This document shows, one piece after another, positions 31,533 to 40,434 of a stretch of 40,434 bases of DNA (position 1 is its first letter; the number at the start of each line of letters is the position of its first letter). A program made the position numbers and the translations under genes. The notes beneath the pieces were generated by a model. That model made no database searches. It was not told the origin of the DNA and was given only the letters and a program-made list of their open reading frames with translations. The stretch is from Paulinella micropora (Eukaryota > Cercozoa > Imbricatea > Euglyphida): assembly GCA_009731375.1 (NCBI GenBank), contig BJOX01000255.1:224799-265232 (forward strand), given 5' to 3'.

Positions 31533-32473
31533 CTATCTCGCCCCCTGTACCCTGTATCCTAGATAGTCGATGTGATCGTTTGCGAACGAGCACTTCTCTA
31601 GGTTCAGCTTCAGGCCGAAGGCCTCCAAGCGGCGCAACACATCTGACACATGAGCCAGGTGTTCCGCCTCGTATTGGAGTAAATGACAATGTCGTCGATA
31701 TAACAGAAGCTGCATAGGTTTGTATGGCCGTAGGTCTCTATGAATTGGGCGTCGCCATATTTCGGGTCCGATAGAGCCTGGTTCATACAGTCCTGAAATA
31801 TTGCCGGGGCCGTCTTCAGTCCCATCGGGAGGACTGTCCATTGGTACAGTCTCCCCCCGACAGCGAAGGCAGTCAACGGACGGCTTTCCGCCTCGAGCGG
31901 TATATTCCAGAAGCCGTTCTTTAGGTCGAGTTTGGTAAAGAATTTGGCCTGCCGAAGCTTGTTAAGACCATCTCGCATACGAGGGATAGGGGCCTCGACG
32001 CTCTTAATGATCTTGTTCAGCCTGGTGTAGTTGATGCACAAGCGCTGTTTGCCATCCGGCTTTGGGGCCAGTCTGACCGGCGATCGGAATTCCGACCACG
32101 ATGGCTCGATCAGTCGCTCGGCTAATATGTCTTGCACCATTTCCTCGCAGATCTGTTCCTCTTTATAAGTGAGGCGTGATCCTTTAAGGCGGGGCATGGT
32201 CTGTCCGACTTGTCGTTCTATCCTGGCGGCAGCATGGGTCACCCCGCCAGCGACAAGTGGGCCGAACAGCTTTTTGTTCTTCAGGAATTGGGCCTTGAGG
32301 TCCCGGACAAAGTCTGGCGACCCCTGTTGTCGCGCCATGACCTCGTCAATGATGTCCTCGACGGGTTTTTGGTCCCGTGGGTCATCCGGGTACTCAAGTA
32401 TGGAGTCCGGGTCTTCAACCTCGTCCTTCGTGTCCAGGGTATCGCGTGGAGGATTGAGTGTCCCAAGAGGCAA
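31533..32473 (-). pseudogene. Element B reverse transcriptase
   Basis: RT motifs in order: RLAPKPDGKQRLCINYTRLN, FFTKLDLKNGFWNIPL, FAVGGRLYQWTVLPMGL, KTAPAIFQDCMN, and the catalytic box CYIDDIVIYS. One shift near 31675 moves to frame 31841-31533, which carries the downstream helices DVLRRLEAFGLKLNLEKC and DHIDYLGY. A second shift in a GGGGG run near 31545 leads to GGEIVLKPEKA and then a TAG, after which the RNase H frame begins. Seven of the usual RT motifs can be followed, so the family assignment is firm. Active-site residues are present, but the gene is broken. Confidence 0.92.
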
Positions 32474-33659
32474 ACTCCTGTAGATCGGTGATCATTTCGG
32501 CATATTGTTTCGCCGCGGACTTATGGTAGAAGCCGGGGAAGATTTGGAATGCCGCTTCCCGTAAGTCATCGACCTTGCGGGTCATGAGCTTGGTACGGTA
32601 TGCTAACCCGTCCTTAACGGACCCCAAGCGAAAGGCCATAAGGGGTTTGGACTGTCGGCTAGGTATTGGAATAGGATCATCGATCACCCTATCCAAAACA
32701 TCTCTCCACCACATGACGGTGGGATGAATTGGAAGGATAATCGTGATGTCTTCGCCCCGGTCGAGGCGGTCGGATAGTATTTTGGGCACCGCCGTTAAGC
32801 TTTCCGGCTGTATCGGGTCTGTGCCTTGATACCATTGCTTCAGCTTTAGCATGACGTCGTCATCCTCTGTCAGCCTTTTGGAAGCATGATATACTAAGCT
32901 TGTTTTGCGTACGTATTGGTGGACCCCCTTGTTCAGTTGACCCGGCTGGTCGAAGCCATGCCACGAGTCTTCCTGACGCTTCAGGAGTAAGATCTGAGCT
33001 TCCCTCTTGGCCGCGAGTTCTCCAAAGTCCTCCCATGGGTCGGGGGGCTTGTCATCCGGCTCTGGGATGTATACATTGGCGTACACCCATGCCGTACCCT
33101 GCAGCTGTGGGGTAAGACGAGATTGCTCGGCGAGGTGTCCATCATAGGGTAATGGAGGGGCCGGTGGTATCAGCGTGACCTGAGCCCTACCGCCATATGG
33201 ATGCCGTCCTGGGAGGTCCGTTTCCGAATTTAGGATCGGGAATTCAGACTCATGTCGTCCACGTCCATATTTGATGATATCCTGTCCCAGCATAAGCTGC
33301 GCATCCGTCATTTTGAGATCGGGTTTGCCCAAAACGATAGTGCCTGGGAAGGCCGGGACGACCAAGACATGAACGGTATAAGACATCCCGGACGGGAATT
33401 CGACTTTCAACGGGACACGTCCTACGATCGCGCTCCGTTCGTCGTTGGCACCCCGGATATATCCGAGCGGGCCTGTCTTAGTAAAATCAAACAGACGTCC
33501 ATATTTGTCTATGAAACGTTTGCCCGCGAATGTGATTTGGGCCATGCTATCATTCCCGGTATCTAGGTAGCCATTGAGCTCTTTCCAGTATATTCTGGTG
33601 TAGCTCATGTCCCGTGCCTCTGCCGGTGAGAGGTCTACCGGTTCGGCTCGGGTTGTCAA
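32415..33659 (-). CDS. Element B aspartic protease with C-terminal linker
   Basis: One frame of 414 codons. The active-site box LNGYLDTGNDSMAQITF, with D-T-G, lies near residue 33, and GTIVLGKPDLKM about 75 residues later is the flap-partner/LG motif of retropepsins. The remaining 290 residues are a linker with no recognised domain (WHGFDQPGQLNKGVHQYV, RDVLDRVIDDPIPIPS), leading to RT in an overlapping frame (32473). It presumably processes the polyprotein of element B. The start shown is an upstream in-frame codon; the real polyprotein start is unknown. Confidence 0.8.
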   Translation of the reverse strand: MTTRAEPVDLSPAEARDMSYTRIYWKELNGYLDTGNDSMAQITFAGKRFIDKYGRLFDFTKTGPLGYIRGANDERSAIVGRVPLKVEFPSGMSYTVHVLVVPAFPGTIVLGKPDLKMTDAQLMLGQDIIKYGRGRHESEFPILNSETDLPGRHPYGGRAQVTLIPPAPPLPYDGHLAEQSRLTPQLQGTAWVYANVYIPEPDDKPPDPWEDFGELAAKREAQILLLKRQEDSWHGFDQPGQLNKGVHQYVRKTSLVYHASKRLTEDDDVMLKLKQWYQGTDPIQPESLTAVPKILSDRLDRGEDITIILPIHPTVMWWRDVLDRVIDDPIPIPSRQSKPLMAFRLGSVKDGLAYRTKLMTRKVDDLREAAFQIFPGFYHKSAAKQYAEMITDLQEFASWDTQSSTRYPGHEGRG

Positions 33660-34277
33660 CGCCTGTCTTAACTCTGCCTCGGCGAACTATCGCGCTTGTG
33701 ATCGCGCCGTCACTCCGAGTCGGTCAGAGTCGTGCAATGGAGTGAGACCCATTTGGCGAATGACTGCCGGGGCGATGGCTTTGTCACCCCGTGTGGCGGG
33801 TAGGACCATAGTGGTTGCCACTTGGAAAGGTGAAGGGGTGTATCCGACCGGCAGTGATGGGGCAGCCTTGTCGTCGGAGCGTGGTATGCGTGGATGATTG
33901 ACATCGGATCTAATGACCGTACCCCTTGCTGGTACGCCGATCTAATAGGGTCGGCCCTGTATATATAATATGAGCGTGCCCCTGCATATACTTTATTTAC
34001 CTTGTTCACAAAAGGAGCGGGTTTTTCTACATGCCGGACACTGATATGCCTCGCGCGTCTTACGCGAGGGTCCGAGGGCTTATTGGGTGCCCCCCCATCA
34101 CATATACTTGATGTGATCGTGTCAGAATCTACAGCCGGCGTCGCCTTTGCGACGGTGTCTTTGGGTAAGGGATTGGGTAAACCGACCTCTATGGTAAGGT
34201 CAGCGACCGTGTCCGGCTCGTTCGGTACACACTCCCGACTGTTGTCGTCGCTACCCATCAGTATATCCTTACCCCTC
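33660..34277 (-). other. Short unassigned frame between the protease and the junction
   Basis: An open frame of 182 codons at 34258-33710 (SDDNSRECVPNEPDTVADL, then Asp/Thr- and His/Pro-rich) shows no gag or zinc-knuckle motif. It may be the tail of element B's lost gag or an untranslated stretch. Confidence 0.35.
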
Positions 34278-34581
34278 GTCGAAAAGGCTCCTCCTCAAGA
34301 TTGAGAAGGCCGTCCTTTACTGCTTTCGCCAAGCGGGGGCCGAGGTCCTTATTTAAAGTCATTAGTACGACCTTAATGAAGTGGGCGTGGCTGATTCCGT
34401 CCGTCTGGGGCGAGAGCTTCTTGGCCGAGCCGTCCTTGAGTGCCTTCCTGTATGTGTCCATGAAGGGGACCTTGAGGTTGGTGCGCAGCGTACGAGAGAT
34501 GTTGAGGCATTCTTCACGGAGGTAGACTTCCTGACTGACCAGGTCGTAATTGGGGCGTGGAAATGAGGCTGGAAGGCTCAT
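34278..34581 (-). pseudogene. Truncated copy of element A gag start
   Basis: From ATG at 34581 the frame reads as element A Gag for about 97 residues, with one change (L to R). It leaves the shared sequence at about 34291 and stops soon after, at 34258. The joint shares the pattern GAAAA-x-GCT-x-CTCCTC with 19070-19089. Confidence 0.9.
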
Positions 34582-35892
34582 TTTGTCACACCTGAACGTA
34601 GAAGGCCCACGATGTAGCAAACAGGTCTGGAATTTGCAAAGGAGACCTTTAGGGTTGGTTGCTACTCGATGGGTCTTGCTTGAGGGACTGTCCTATGTAT
34701 GGAAGGGACTTGAACAGACCTGAACAGACTTGAACAAGACTTGAATACATAGTACAAGTCGCCTCTCTGCGTGTGGTGAACATGAACAACGGTCACCATG
34801 ACCGGCCACTCAAAGACAGGTGAACTAGCTGACCTGTGTGGGTGTAATGGCAGATCTTGAGCTTGCTCGCTGTTGGTGTTTCCACAAGCAGGTAGGTGTT
34901 CCCCAATTCGAGCTGTGCACAGCACACACTAAGTGTGACTCTTCCGAAAATAAAGGGAAATTCGACTGAATTGTAAGTCTTGACTACCCTACTGTGAGGA
35001 AATTACCAACCGGCATTCAAATGAATACACACACGGCTGTCCGAAGTTTGATCTCAAATACTTTCGAGAACAGGGAAGGTACCAAAAGACGCTGGGATGG
35101 TCAATTCCAGTTTATTTAGTACACTTGCTTGACAGACTACTTGTCCCTTGCGAAACAATGCAAATTCTGAGAACTAACGAAGAGTAATTTCAATTGCTAC
35201 ACGTGTTGTGTAGCAGTTGGAGTTGTTCAAGTCAGTCTGAGAAAAATAAAGAAACTCAATATGTTAAGTATTACCACTTTAACTAACCTATCTGACTTGT
35301 TTTAGCATTTTACTTGGAGTGGTGACTGGAACCGGAAAACACTGTACAAGGAAATAGAGTATGACTAGAGACCGGAAATAGCTGTCAAAGGAATACAATA
35401 AAAGTTTCAGATATGGGGAAAAAAGGCAATAGTCAAGCTTTTCTAAAAAGCTAGCTGTTAAAGGGAAATAAATTAATATGTTAACGGCAGTTGAAAACGT
35501 AACAACTACAAGTTATGACAGTTGATAAATAAACGGAAAAATGAAGTAACGGAACTAAACTTGAATAGAAGTGTAAACTTGAAGTAAAAACAGTTGAAGA
35601 AAGTTTAATACAATATTGAATGTTTCGGTCCGGTACGGTAGTCATTCCGATACTTTTATTAAATTTGCCTTCCCTCCCTTTTGTTTGGTAGCTGTGTGAG
35701 ACAGGACCGGTGGACTCTGAAGGAGTCGGTAAAGGCCTCTATAATGAGCATGCTGAGTTGCTCAAAGGGTGGCACCACACAGATAGTAAATCCGGTACCG
35801 ATACCGATGGCACTACACTGATTTTTAACTTGAGGAATTTTATGCTTTATAGCTGAGGTGGTTATATACTATAATTTTCAATAGAAAATTTC
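34291..35892. repeat. Near-identical copy of 19084-20685
   Basis: See 19084-20685. The LTR within it is 34972-35652 and the leader 34582-34971. It ends at the 553-base gap, so its true right limit is unknown. Confidence 0.95.
34972..35652 (-). repeat. LTR of the element A family (third copy)
   Basis: 681 bp, no length change relative to 19765-20445; also followed by CTTTT. Confidence 0.9.
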
Positions 35893-36445
35893 NNNNNNNN
35901 NNNNNNNNNNNNNNNNNNNNNNNNNNNNNNNNNNNNNNNNNNNNNNNNNNNNNNNNNNNNNNNNNNNNNNNNNNNNNNNNNNNNNNNNNNNNNNNNNNNN
36001 NNNNNNNNNNNNNNNNNNNNNNNNNNNNNNNNNNNNNNNNNNNNNNNNNNNNNNNNNNNNNNNNNNNNNNNNNNNNNNNNNNNNNNNNNNNNNNNNNNNN
36101 NNNNNNNNNNNNNNNNNNNNNNNNNNNNNNNNNNNNNNNNNNNNNNNNNNNNNNNNNNNNNNNNNNNNNNNNNNNNNNNNNNNNNNNNNNNNNNNNNNNN
36201 NNNNNNNNNNNNNNNNNNNNNNNNNNNNNNNNNNNNNNNNNNNNNNNNNNNNNNNNNNNNNNNNNNNNNNNNNNNNNNNNNNNNNNNNNNNNNNNNNNNN
36301 NNNNNNNNNNNNNNNNNNNNNNNNNNNNNNNNNNNNNNNNNNNNNNNNNNNNNNNNNNNNNNNNNNNNNNNNNNNNNNNNNNNNNNNNNNNNNNNNNNNN
36401 NNNNNNNNNNNNNNNNNNNNNNNNNNNNNNNNNNNNNNNNNNNNN
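35893..36445. other. Assembly gap
   Basis: 553 unknown bases; the right edge is a poly-A run. Confidence 0.99.
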
Positions 36446-36448
36446 AAG

Positions 36449-36546
<98 letters not shown>
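36446..36546. repeat. Poly-A and (GA)n tract
   Basis: About 47 A (one G) then GA units, right of the gap. A LINE or SINE tail is possible but not shown. Confidence 0.9.
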
Positions 36547-36596
36547 TCGTTTGCACACGGTGCGCTAAGCCTCTGTCCGTAGCTGCAGCTGCCTGA

Positions 36597-36890
36597 CCAT
36601 TCGACACGCATGAGAACTTCCTTGCTTCTCAACAAGCACAATCAAGCACAATCAACTATCACGTCAGCACTTCGATCTCAGCCAGTTCTCACTTCCAAAA
36701 CCTGTGCGATTACTCATTAGAAAAGTCCTTGATGAGAGCTTTCAAACGAGCTGCTACAAAAACTGCCACAAGACCCAGCAAGCAGAATTCAGCTGAAAAC
36801 GAAGCGCTTGAAGTCATTCTTGATGGTACTTCAGAGCTAGGAACGTCTCATACGAGTGCAACGGCGACGACGACGGACCGCACTCAGGTG
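36597..36890 (+). other. Open stretch of 98 codons, possible exon or repeat-derived frame
   Basis: Open from after TGA at 36594 to CAG-GTG-TGA at 36891. It contains SLMRAFKRAATKTATRPS and an ATG at 36732. CAG/GTGTGA would be a fair splice donor. The middle (36717-36812) is a copy of the repeat at 3534-3625. Not recognised; it lies just beyond the 3' end of the AMPK gamma-like gene on the other strand. Confidence 0.3.
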
Positions 36891-36926
36891 TGAAGTAGAG
36901 GAGATAAATACTTTACATGCTATCAT

Positions 36927-37425
36927 CTATCTGGGAGTAGAGGAGTTAGGTGGTGAGGAGATGCCGGTGTTGTTTTGGGTCCCTCGACCATCGAATTGTG
37001 GCTGTCCATCCGCCCCCTCGCTGCCAAAGGGGTATGAGCCGGCTGAATGTTTCAGCCCGTCGTCCTCGTTGCCTGCAAGCCCGCTGCCCGCGGCGCCTGT
37101 CAAGTGCGCCGACATGGTACTCAGTTCTTCGCTCACCACGAAGGACAACAAGTCGTCGCCCCCCAGTACCCCGAGCACGTAATCCTTCTCGTCCAGCACG
37201 AAGATGGAAGTGTTCTGCCGCGCTGCAACACACACACACACATACACTCATTCACATACATACATTACATTACATTACATGACATGACATGACGTGACGT
37301 GACGTCACATGACATGACATGACATAACATAACATAACATAAATAGATACATACATACATACATTACATTACATTACATTACATTACATTACATGACATA
37401 CATACATACATTACATTACATTACA

Positions 37426-37456
<31 letters not shown>

Positions 37457-38192
37457 CATTTACGTTTCCATTTCCATTTGCATGTCCATGTCCATGTCCG
37501 TGTCCGTGTACGTGTACGTGTCCGTGTACATTTACATTTACATTAGACATTAACATTAACATTAACATTAACATTAAAATTAACATTAACATTACATGAC
37601 ATTACATGACATTACATACATACATACATACATACACACACACATACATACATACATACATACATACATACATACATGCATGCATGCATACACGCACACA
37701 GTCGACAGTCTTACCTGCAGACTCTAGTAGGTCCATGGTATCTTCTAGCTTCATCTCCAGCTTACACTTCAGCAACTTCTTCTGCTCACACACACATTCA
37801 CATACACACTTGCATGCTGGTTCTCTTTCTCTTGTTTTCTATCTGCAGCGGCATGCTGGTTCTCTTATCTTCTCTTCTTTCTCCAGTAAGTCCAACGGTG
37901 GGCACACTCTTCTTTCTTTCTTTCTTTCTTTCTTTCGTTCCGTCTTTCATTCCTTCCTTCCGACATGTGTAGTGAGGAAAGCATACATACCGCCATCTTT
38001 TCGCCCTTTTTCCGTTGCTCCACCACGGCTTGAAGACTCAAACCCAGGTCTAAGTTATCTAATCTCAAAAACTTTACAACAACAGAAGGAAATATTTGAA
38101 AAATATATATGGATATAGATATTAAAGATAAAATATATAGATATACAGATACAGATATAAACTTAGACATGCAATTTGAACAAAGCGCTCTG

Positions 38193-38224
<32 letters not shown>

Positions 38225-38324
38225 GTTTGTGTTTGTAGCGAACCTTGAGGTCGTCGCGAGAAATAAAATCCTGCAAAACTCCATGCGCGTCGCATATAGG
38301 CACCGATGAACACCGAGCTGATTT
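36927..38324 (-). CDS. AMPK gamma / SNF4-like subunit, last four exons (CBS domains 3 and 4)
   Basis: Exons on the minus strand: 38324-38244 (81 nt), 38071-37991 (81 nt), 37781-37715 (67 nt) and 37222-36927 (TAG stop), each bounded by AG and GT with matching phases. They encode [22 protein letters not shown] (CBS3 end), [40 protein letters not shown] (CBS4 start) and [20 protein letters not shown] (CBS4 end). The order VPxxDxxG, xDLD/NLDLxLxxAxxxR, LKCxLxxxLxxTxxxL and VLDExDxVxGVLxxxDLL follows AMPK gamma. That subunit binds AMP/ATP and controls the AMPK energy-sensing kinase in cytosol and nucleus. The Asp in both CBS end loops (SRDD, GGDD) is kept. The last 75 residues are a Gly/Ser/Asp-rich tail not usual in animal gamma subunits. 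CBS1-2 exons were not found and may lie to the right, beyond the gap. Confidence 0.75.
37228..37700. repeat. CA-, ACATT- and hexamer-rich intron of the AMPK gamma-like gene
   Basis: (CA)n at 37229-37245, pentamers ACATT/ACATG/ACGTG to about 37435, CATA units, and then a hexamer block (about 37459-37590) whose units change one base at a time. CATA units and CA end it near 37690. Confidence 0.9.
38196..38238. repeat. (TG)n tract
   Basis: TG dinucleotides with GTTT variants, within the intron 38072-38243 of the AMPK gamma-like gene. Confidence 0.9.
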
Positions 38325-38369
38325 CTACATGACCAGGAACAACACACCATTCAGCTCAGTAACTCAGCG

Positions 38370-38857
38370 ACAACAAAAACAACAACAACAACACACAACA
38401 ACAACAACAACAACAACAAACACAACGAGTGCATGTGTGTTGGTGGTGGGTTTTTCGTTGGGGGGGGGGGGGGGGGGGGGGGCNNNNNNNNNNNNNNNNN
38501 NNNNNNNNNNNNNNNNNNNNNNNNNNNNNNNNNNNNNNNNNNNNNNNNNNNNNNNNNNNNNNNNNNNNNNNNNNNNNNNNNNNNNNNNNNNNNNNNNNNN
38601 NNNNNNNNNNNNNNNNNNNNNNNNNNNNNNNNNNNNNNNNNNNNNNNNNNNNNNNNNNNNNNNNNNNNNNNNNNNNNNNNNNNNNNNNNNNNNNNNNNNN
38701 NNNNNNNNNNNNNNNNNNNNNNNNNNNNNNNNNNNNNNNNNNNNNNNNNNNNNNNNNNNNNNNNNNNNNNNNNNNNNNNNNNNNNNNNNNNNNNNNNNNN
38801 NNNNNNNNNNNNNNNNNNNNNNNNNNNNNNNNNNNNGGGGGGGGGGGGGGGGGGGGG
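38370..38857. other. (CAA)n tract, poly-G runs and assembly gap
   Basis: CAA repeats at 38369-38420, a 23-G run at 38460-38482, unknown bases 38484-38836, and a 21-G run at 38837-38857. No gene seen. Confidence 0.9.
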
Positions 38858-38937
38858 ACCAGAGCCCGAAACGCATCCGCCAAAGTGTTCTTAAAGGTCA
38901 TATGAAACTAAACAAGCAATGCAAAGACGTGACTCAA

Positions 38938-40312
38938 CAAGGGGAAGGGACGAGAGGAGGAGGAGGAGGAGGAGGAAGAAGAAGAAGAAGAAGAAGAAGA
39001 AGAAGGAGGAGGAGGAGGAGAAGGAGGAGGAGGAGGAGAAGCAGAAGGAGAAGGAGGAGGAGGAGGAGGAGAAGAAGAAGAAGAAGAAGAAGAAGAAGAA
39101 GGAGGAGGAGGAGGAGGAGAAGGAGAAGAACAAGAAGAAGAAGAAGAAGAAGAAAAAGAAGAAGAAGAAGAAGAAGAAGAAGAAGAAAGAAGAAAAAGAA
39201 GAAGAAGAAGAAGAAGAAGAAGAAGAAGAAGAAGGAGGAGGAGGAGGAGGAGAAGAAGAAGAAGACAAGGAGGAGGAGGAGGGAGGAGGAGGAGGAGGAG
39301 GAAGAAGAAGAAGAAGAAAGAAGAAGAAGAAAGAAGAAGAACGAAGAAGAAGAAAGAAGAAGAAAGAAGAAAAAGAAGAAGAAAGAAGAAAGAAGAAGAA
39401 GAAAAAAGAAGAAGAAGAAGAAAGAAGAAGAAGAAAGAAGAAGAAGAAAGAAGAAGAAGAAGAAGAAGAAGAAGAAAGAAGAAGAAGGAAGAAGAAAGAA
39501 GAAGAAAGAAGAAAGAAGAAGAAAGAAGAAAGAAAGAAGAAAGAAGAAAGAAGAAGAAAGAAGAAAGAAAGAAGAAAGAAGAAAGAAAGAAGAAAGAAGA
39601 AGACAGAAGAAAGAAGAAGACGAAAGACGAAAGAAGAGAAGAAAGAAGAAAGAAGAAAGAAAGAAGAAAGAAAGAAGAAAGAAGGAGAAAGAAAGAAAGA
39701 AAGAAAGAAGAAAGAAAGAAAGAAGAAGAAGAAGAAGAAGAAGGAGGAGGAGGAGGAGGAGGAGGAGAAGGAGAAGGAGAAGAAGAAGAAGAAGAAGAAG
39801 AAGCAGAAGAAGCAGAAGAAATAAATATTACATATATATATATGTGATTTTTTTTTTTGGTTCTTTTTTGAAGAAGGGAACAGGAGGCAAGAGGGGAAGG
39901 AGGATGAGGAGGAGGAGGAGGAGGAGGAGACAGGGAAAAGGAGAAGGAGGAGGGGAGGAGGAAGAGGAGGACGAGGAGAAGAAGAAGAAGAAGAAGAAGA
40001 AGAAGGAGGAGGAGGAGGAGGAGGAGGAAAAAAGAAGAAAACCAAAAAGCAGAAGCAGCAGCAGCAGCAGAAGAAGAAGAAGTAAGAAGTAAGAAGACGA
40101 AAGAAGAAAGAAGCAGCAGCAGCAGCAGAAGAAGAATGATAAGTGCGGAGGAGGACAACAGGAGGGAGGAGGAAGAAGAAGAGGAAGGAGGAAGGAGGGG
40201 AAGAGGAGAGAGGAGGAAGAAGAGGAAAAAGGAGGGGGAGGAGAAAGAAGAGGAAAGAGGAGGGAGGAAAGAGGAGGGAGGAGAAGAACAAGAATGAGAG
40301 GGTCAAAATAAA
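38938..40312. repeat. 1.4-kb purine tract of GAA/GGA repeats
   Basis: Almost every plus-strand base is A or G for about 1.37 kb, apart from a short AT-rich insert at 39820-39870 and scattered C. Units are GAA, GGA, GAAA and AGA in blocks. Long Glu/Lys/Arg frames on plus and Ser/Phe/Leu frames on minus are by-products. Such tracts can form triplex DNA and stall replication. Confidence 0.95.
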
Positions 40313-40434
40313 ACAACAACAACAACAACAACAACAATAATAATAATAATAGTGTATCTCCTGCCAATTGCTGAGCCAAAAGGCCATGTGCATCCAGTCC
40401 TCCATTCCATAAGGAAAGTCTCCACACCAATCGG
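40313..40434. other. (AAC)n/(AAT)n tract and right-edge unique sequence
   Basis: AAC then AAT units to about 40350, then about 80 bp of unique sequence running off the edge. A minus frame there (DWCGDFPYGMEDW) might be an exon, but it is too short to name. Confidence 0.4.

Larger units (their letters stand above)
24411..34290 (-). mobile_element. Element B: second Ty3/gypsy family, 5' end replaced
   Basis: Protease, RT, RNase H and integrase in Ty3/gypsy order, then a third ORF, then a polypurine tract at 24411-24420. Protein sequences differ strongly from element A. No element B LTR or gag is found at its 5' side; instead the sequence joins element A gag at about 34278-34291. Frame changes occur at G runs near 31055, 31545 and 26040, with stops TGA at 30716 and TAG near 31510 and 26910. 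Confidence 0.8.

Noticed and set aside
8672-33659. Altered genetic code to explain in-frame TAG and TGA
   Set aside because: Both host genes end with TAG at the expected place, all kinds of stop occur in the elements, and frameshifts accompany them; decay or sequence error is simpler.
38891-40405. 500- to 600-codon frames rich in Lys/Arg/Glu or Ser/Phe/Leu
   Set aside because: A purine-only tract has few stop codons in any frame; no non-repetitive protein sequence is present, and one frame reads through an assembly gap.
40341-40434. Minus-strand exon (DWCGDFPYGMEDW) of the AMPK gamma-like gene
   Set aside because: Does not match any CBS or glycogen-binding motif and runs off the window.

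Overview
This window is nuclear DNA from a eukaryote, most likely a protist. Protein-coding genes are cut into very short exons by spliceosomal introns filled with tetranucleotide repeats. Long stretches are LTR retrotransposons of the Ty3/gypsy type, and a LINE fragment sits at the left edge. The two host genes recognised are too diverged from animal versions to suggest an animal, but the sequence does not let me name the lineage. Assembly gaps occur at 5984-6209, 8458-8467, 22156-22165, 35893-36445 and 38484-38836; three of them are edged by poly-C or poly-G.

Region 1 (1-5790): a minus-strand LINE reverse transcriptase fragment runs off the left edge. A plus-strand host gene follows (exons between 1155 and 5473), encoding an SR-25/ARL6IP4-like nuclear protein with Ser and Lys tracts. 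Its introns are built from (TATC)n, (TATG)n, (CATA)n and related repeats. Its last intron holds a stretch with the conserved core sequences of a group I self-splicing intron (about 4577-5311).

Region 2 (5790-20685): a broken gag-like gene (minus), then LTR element A (minus, about 7731-20445). Element A has matching LTRs, gag, a DTG protease, an extra protein region, a Ser-rich region, reverse transcriptase, RNase H and integrase. It carries many frameshifts and stops.

Region 3 (20686-24410): AT-rich DNA without a gene. It holds a gag scrap and a 0.6-kb fold-back structure.

Region 4 (24411-35892): element B (minus), a second and quite different Ty3/gypsy family. Protease, RT, RNase H and integrase are followed by a third long reading region and a polypurine tract. 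Its 5' end is not its own: from about 34291 rightward the DNA is a 99.9 per cent identical copy of element A's gag start, leader, LTR and 240 bp beyond. The extra protein of element A (between protease and RT) and the third ORF of element B (after integrase) share short blocks in the same order, so they look like one accessory protein placed at different positions.

Region 5 (36446-40434): the last exons of a minus-strand AMPK gamma/SNF4-like gene (CBS domains 3 and 4), again with microsatellite introns, then a 1.4-kb purine-only tract of GAA/GGA repeats.
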